Positions 63,097 to 64,000 of a DNA stretch of 64,000 nt are shown in pieces. The position numbers and the translations under genes are program-made. Below the pieces are notes generated by a model that searched no databases, was not told the origin of the DNA, and saw nothing but the letters and a program-made list of their open reading frames with translations. Numbering within the stretch: position 1 is the first letter of the stretch; each line of letters starts with the position of its first letter. This stretch comes from Chitinophagaceae bacterium. GTDB taxonomy: Bacteria > Bacteroidota > Bacteroidia > Chitinophagales > Chitinophagaceae. The DNA lies in NCBI GenBank assembly GCA_016710935.1, contig JADJTY010000006.1, positions 1 to 64,000 of the forward strand, read 5' to 3'.

Positions 63097-63885
63097 ATGA
63101 TCACAGCATACAATTTTATAGGATCCTGGCAACTGTTTCCTGAAAAAGGAACTTACGAATCGGGCAACCGGCCCAAGTCGGGTATATACAAAATAGAAGC
63201 AACTGAAAGTAAAAAAGAGATCAGCATCAGCACCAACTGGGTTACTTTGGAGAACCAGGCCTATGCCACCGCTTATACAATTATAGCAGACGAGGACATG
63301 CATGCATTTGCAGATACAGATATGGCAGATGAAGTAAAAACTGTTTTTATCAACAGCATTTGTTTTGAAACCTGTTTTCACCGGAATAAGGAAATGGTAC
63401 TGGAAGTTATTCACCAGCTTTTACCCAATGGATATTTAAGCGTTACACAAAAAGGATATACTCAAGATCAAAAGCCTTATATTAATACAGAGATCTACCA
63501 CAAGCAACTAAGTGTAATGCCATACAGTACCAGTGTAAGCGGTGCTGTTATTAAACCAACCGAGGAAGGCGTTATCAGGCACAAGGCCCTGAGTGCGATG
63601 GAAGAACAAACCAATATGCAACTCGATCAGATCCGCAAACAAATAGAACTACTGGCCCTCCAGGCACAGGAAATTCAGATGCGTAAAGAATTAAGCATGA
63701 TCATTTACAATGCCAAACTCAGCTTTACGCCGGTTATCGGCAACCTGTATTATTTATACGAAAAACAGGATGAGACACATATTGTAAGTATGATAAGCCC
63801 AAAAGAATGGGGCGGTAATGGCCCGTTCAAAAAACTGGTAGCGCAGGTAAAATTATTGGCCGATCATACCTGGGTGGAAATTTAG
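63097..63885 (+). CDS. DUF2452 domain protein
   Basis: 262 residues. The N-terminal 150 residues ('FIGSWQLFPEKGTYESGNRPKSGIYKIEA', 'INSICFETCFHRNK') look like a beta-rich, possibly lipocalin-like domain. The C-terminal part from about 170 is DUF2452: 'MQLDQIRKQIELLALQAQEIQMRKELSMIIYNAKLSFTPVIGNLYYLYEK', 'MISPKEWGG' and the terminal 'LLADHTWVEI'. No signal peptide, so cytoplasmic. Function of the family is unknown. Alone in its surroundings; the last ~115 bases of the window hold no gene. Confidence 0.78.
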   Translation: MITAYNFIGSWQLFPEKGTYESGNRPKSGIYKIEATESKKEISISTNWVTLENQAYATAYTIIADEDMHAFADTDMADEVKTVFINSICFETCFHRNKEMVLEVIHQLLPNGYLSVTQKGYTQDQKPYINTEIYHKQLSVMPYSTSVSGAVIKPTEEGVIRHKALSAMEEQTNMQLDQIRKQIELLALQAQEIQMRKELSMIIYNAKLSFTPVIGNLYYLYEKQDETHIVSMISPKEWGGNGPFKKLVAQVKLLADHTWVEI

Positions 63886-64000
63886 TGATGGCTTGTTAAC
63901 CCTAAGTTTCTGAAAACGCTGCACCTTCCAGCTATTTTATTTTACCACAGCCTGTGGAAAATATTAACTTCTTATTTTCCATTCCCTTTCCTACATTCAT

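Noticed and set aside
63940..64000. Sequence CCACAGCCTGTGG near the right edge considered as an origin or DnaA-box region
   Set aside because: A single short palindrome without clustered DnaA boxes or neighbouring dnaA/dnaN.
1..64000. tRNA and rRNA genes
   Set aside because: I looked for conserved T-arm and acceptor patterns in the gaps and saw none; a covariance-model scan would settle it.

Overview
The window is a stretch of chromosome from a member of the Bacteroidota, most like the Chitinophagaceae (for example a Ferruginibacter- or Sediminibacterium-like organism; family level is inference). The support is: a type IX secretion (T9SS) C-terminal sorting domain on a giant surface protein, GLPGLI, DUF3857, DUF4369, DUF6515, DUF1684, DUF2851 and BT_3928-type families, a TonB-dependent-receptor-like barrel, many lipoproteins, and promoters of the Bacteroidota form TTTG-N20-TAnnTTTG. 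No rRNA, tRNA, phage or CRISPR locus was seen.

Layout. 1-12.8 kb: five consecutive genes that are all recognisable but broken by several frame changes each (a propeller-type surface protein, recF, a TraB/GumN protein, a DUF3857/transglutaminase protein, and the 5' half of a giant T9SS adhesin). A DUF721/DciA-like gene in the middle is intact. The breaks look like base-calling or assembly indels more than decay, because they stop abruptly near 12.8 kb inside the adhesin gene. 12.8-16.4 kb: clean 3' half of the adhesin with 82-residue repeats, closed by a strong terminator. 16.4-30.4 kb: housekeeping genes (UbiD-type decarboxylase, PDH E1 beta, TlpA-like thioredoxin, thiolase, a dipeptide-type permease, DoxX/BT_3928 protein, DUF1599, folP, FKBP lipoprotein, nrnA, ndk). 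30.7-33.2 kb: arginase, DUF1684 protein and a CtlX-type amidinohydrolase, a small arginine/citrulline degradation set. 35.5-47.6 kb: glycogen and glucose locus (glgB; glgC-glgA; divergent sugar MFS transporter and ROK kinase), interrupted by an outer-membrane barrel/GLPGLI pair and by a single-domain HUH (Y1) transposase set among hairpin repeats. 47.6-58 kb: phosphodiester glycosidase, lipA, OsmC, DUF2851, maf, a UbiA prenyltransferase, kdsC, iscX, a 2Fe-2S ferredoxin, a GyrI-like lipoprotein, a Rossmann/DUF2520 protein, and a frameshifted hydrolase. 58-63.9 kb: topA and unassigned membrane or secreted proteins.

The most distinctive feature is the amount of short palindromic DNA. At least eight different hairpin or inverted-repeat families lie between genes, and three sit inside coding sequence (recF, the UbiD-family gene, the DUF2520 gene) in frame. 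The best candidate for a little-described system is the Y1 transposase at 41.5-41.9 kb with five perfect tandem copies of a 26-bp hairpin unit on one side, a related single hairpin on the other, and GCCCTTTCAGGGC palindromes on both sides. This resembles a REP/RAYT arrangement. A second is the fdx-iscX-kdsC segment, where both gaps between genes are completely filled by diverged copies of one ~113-bp inverted-repeat element.
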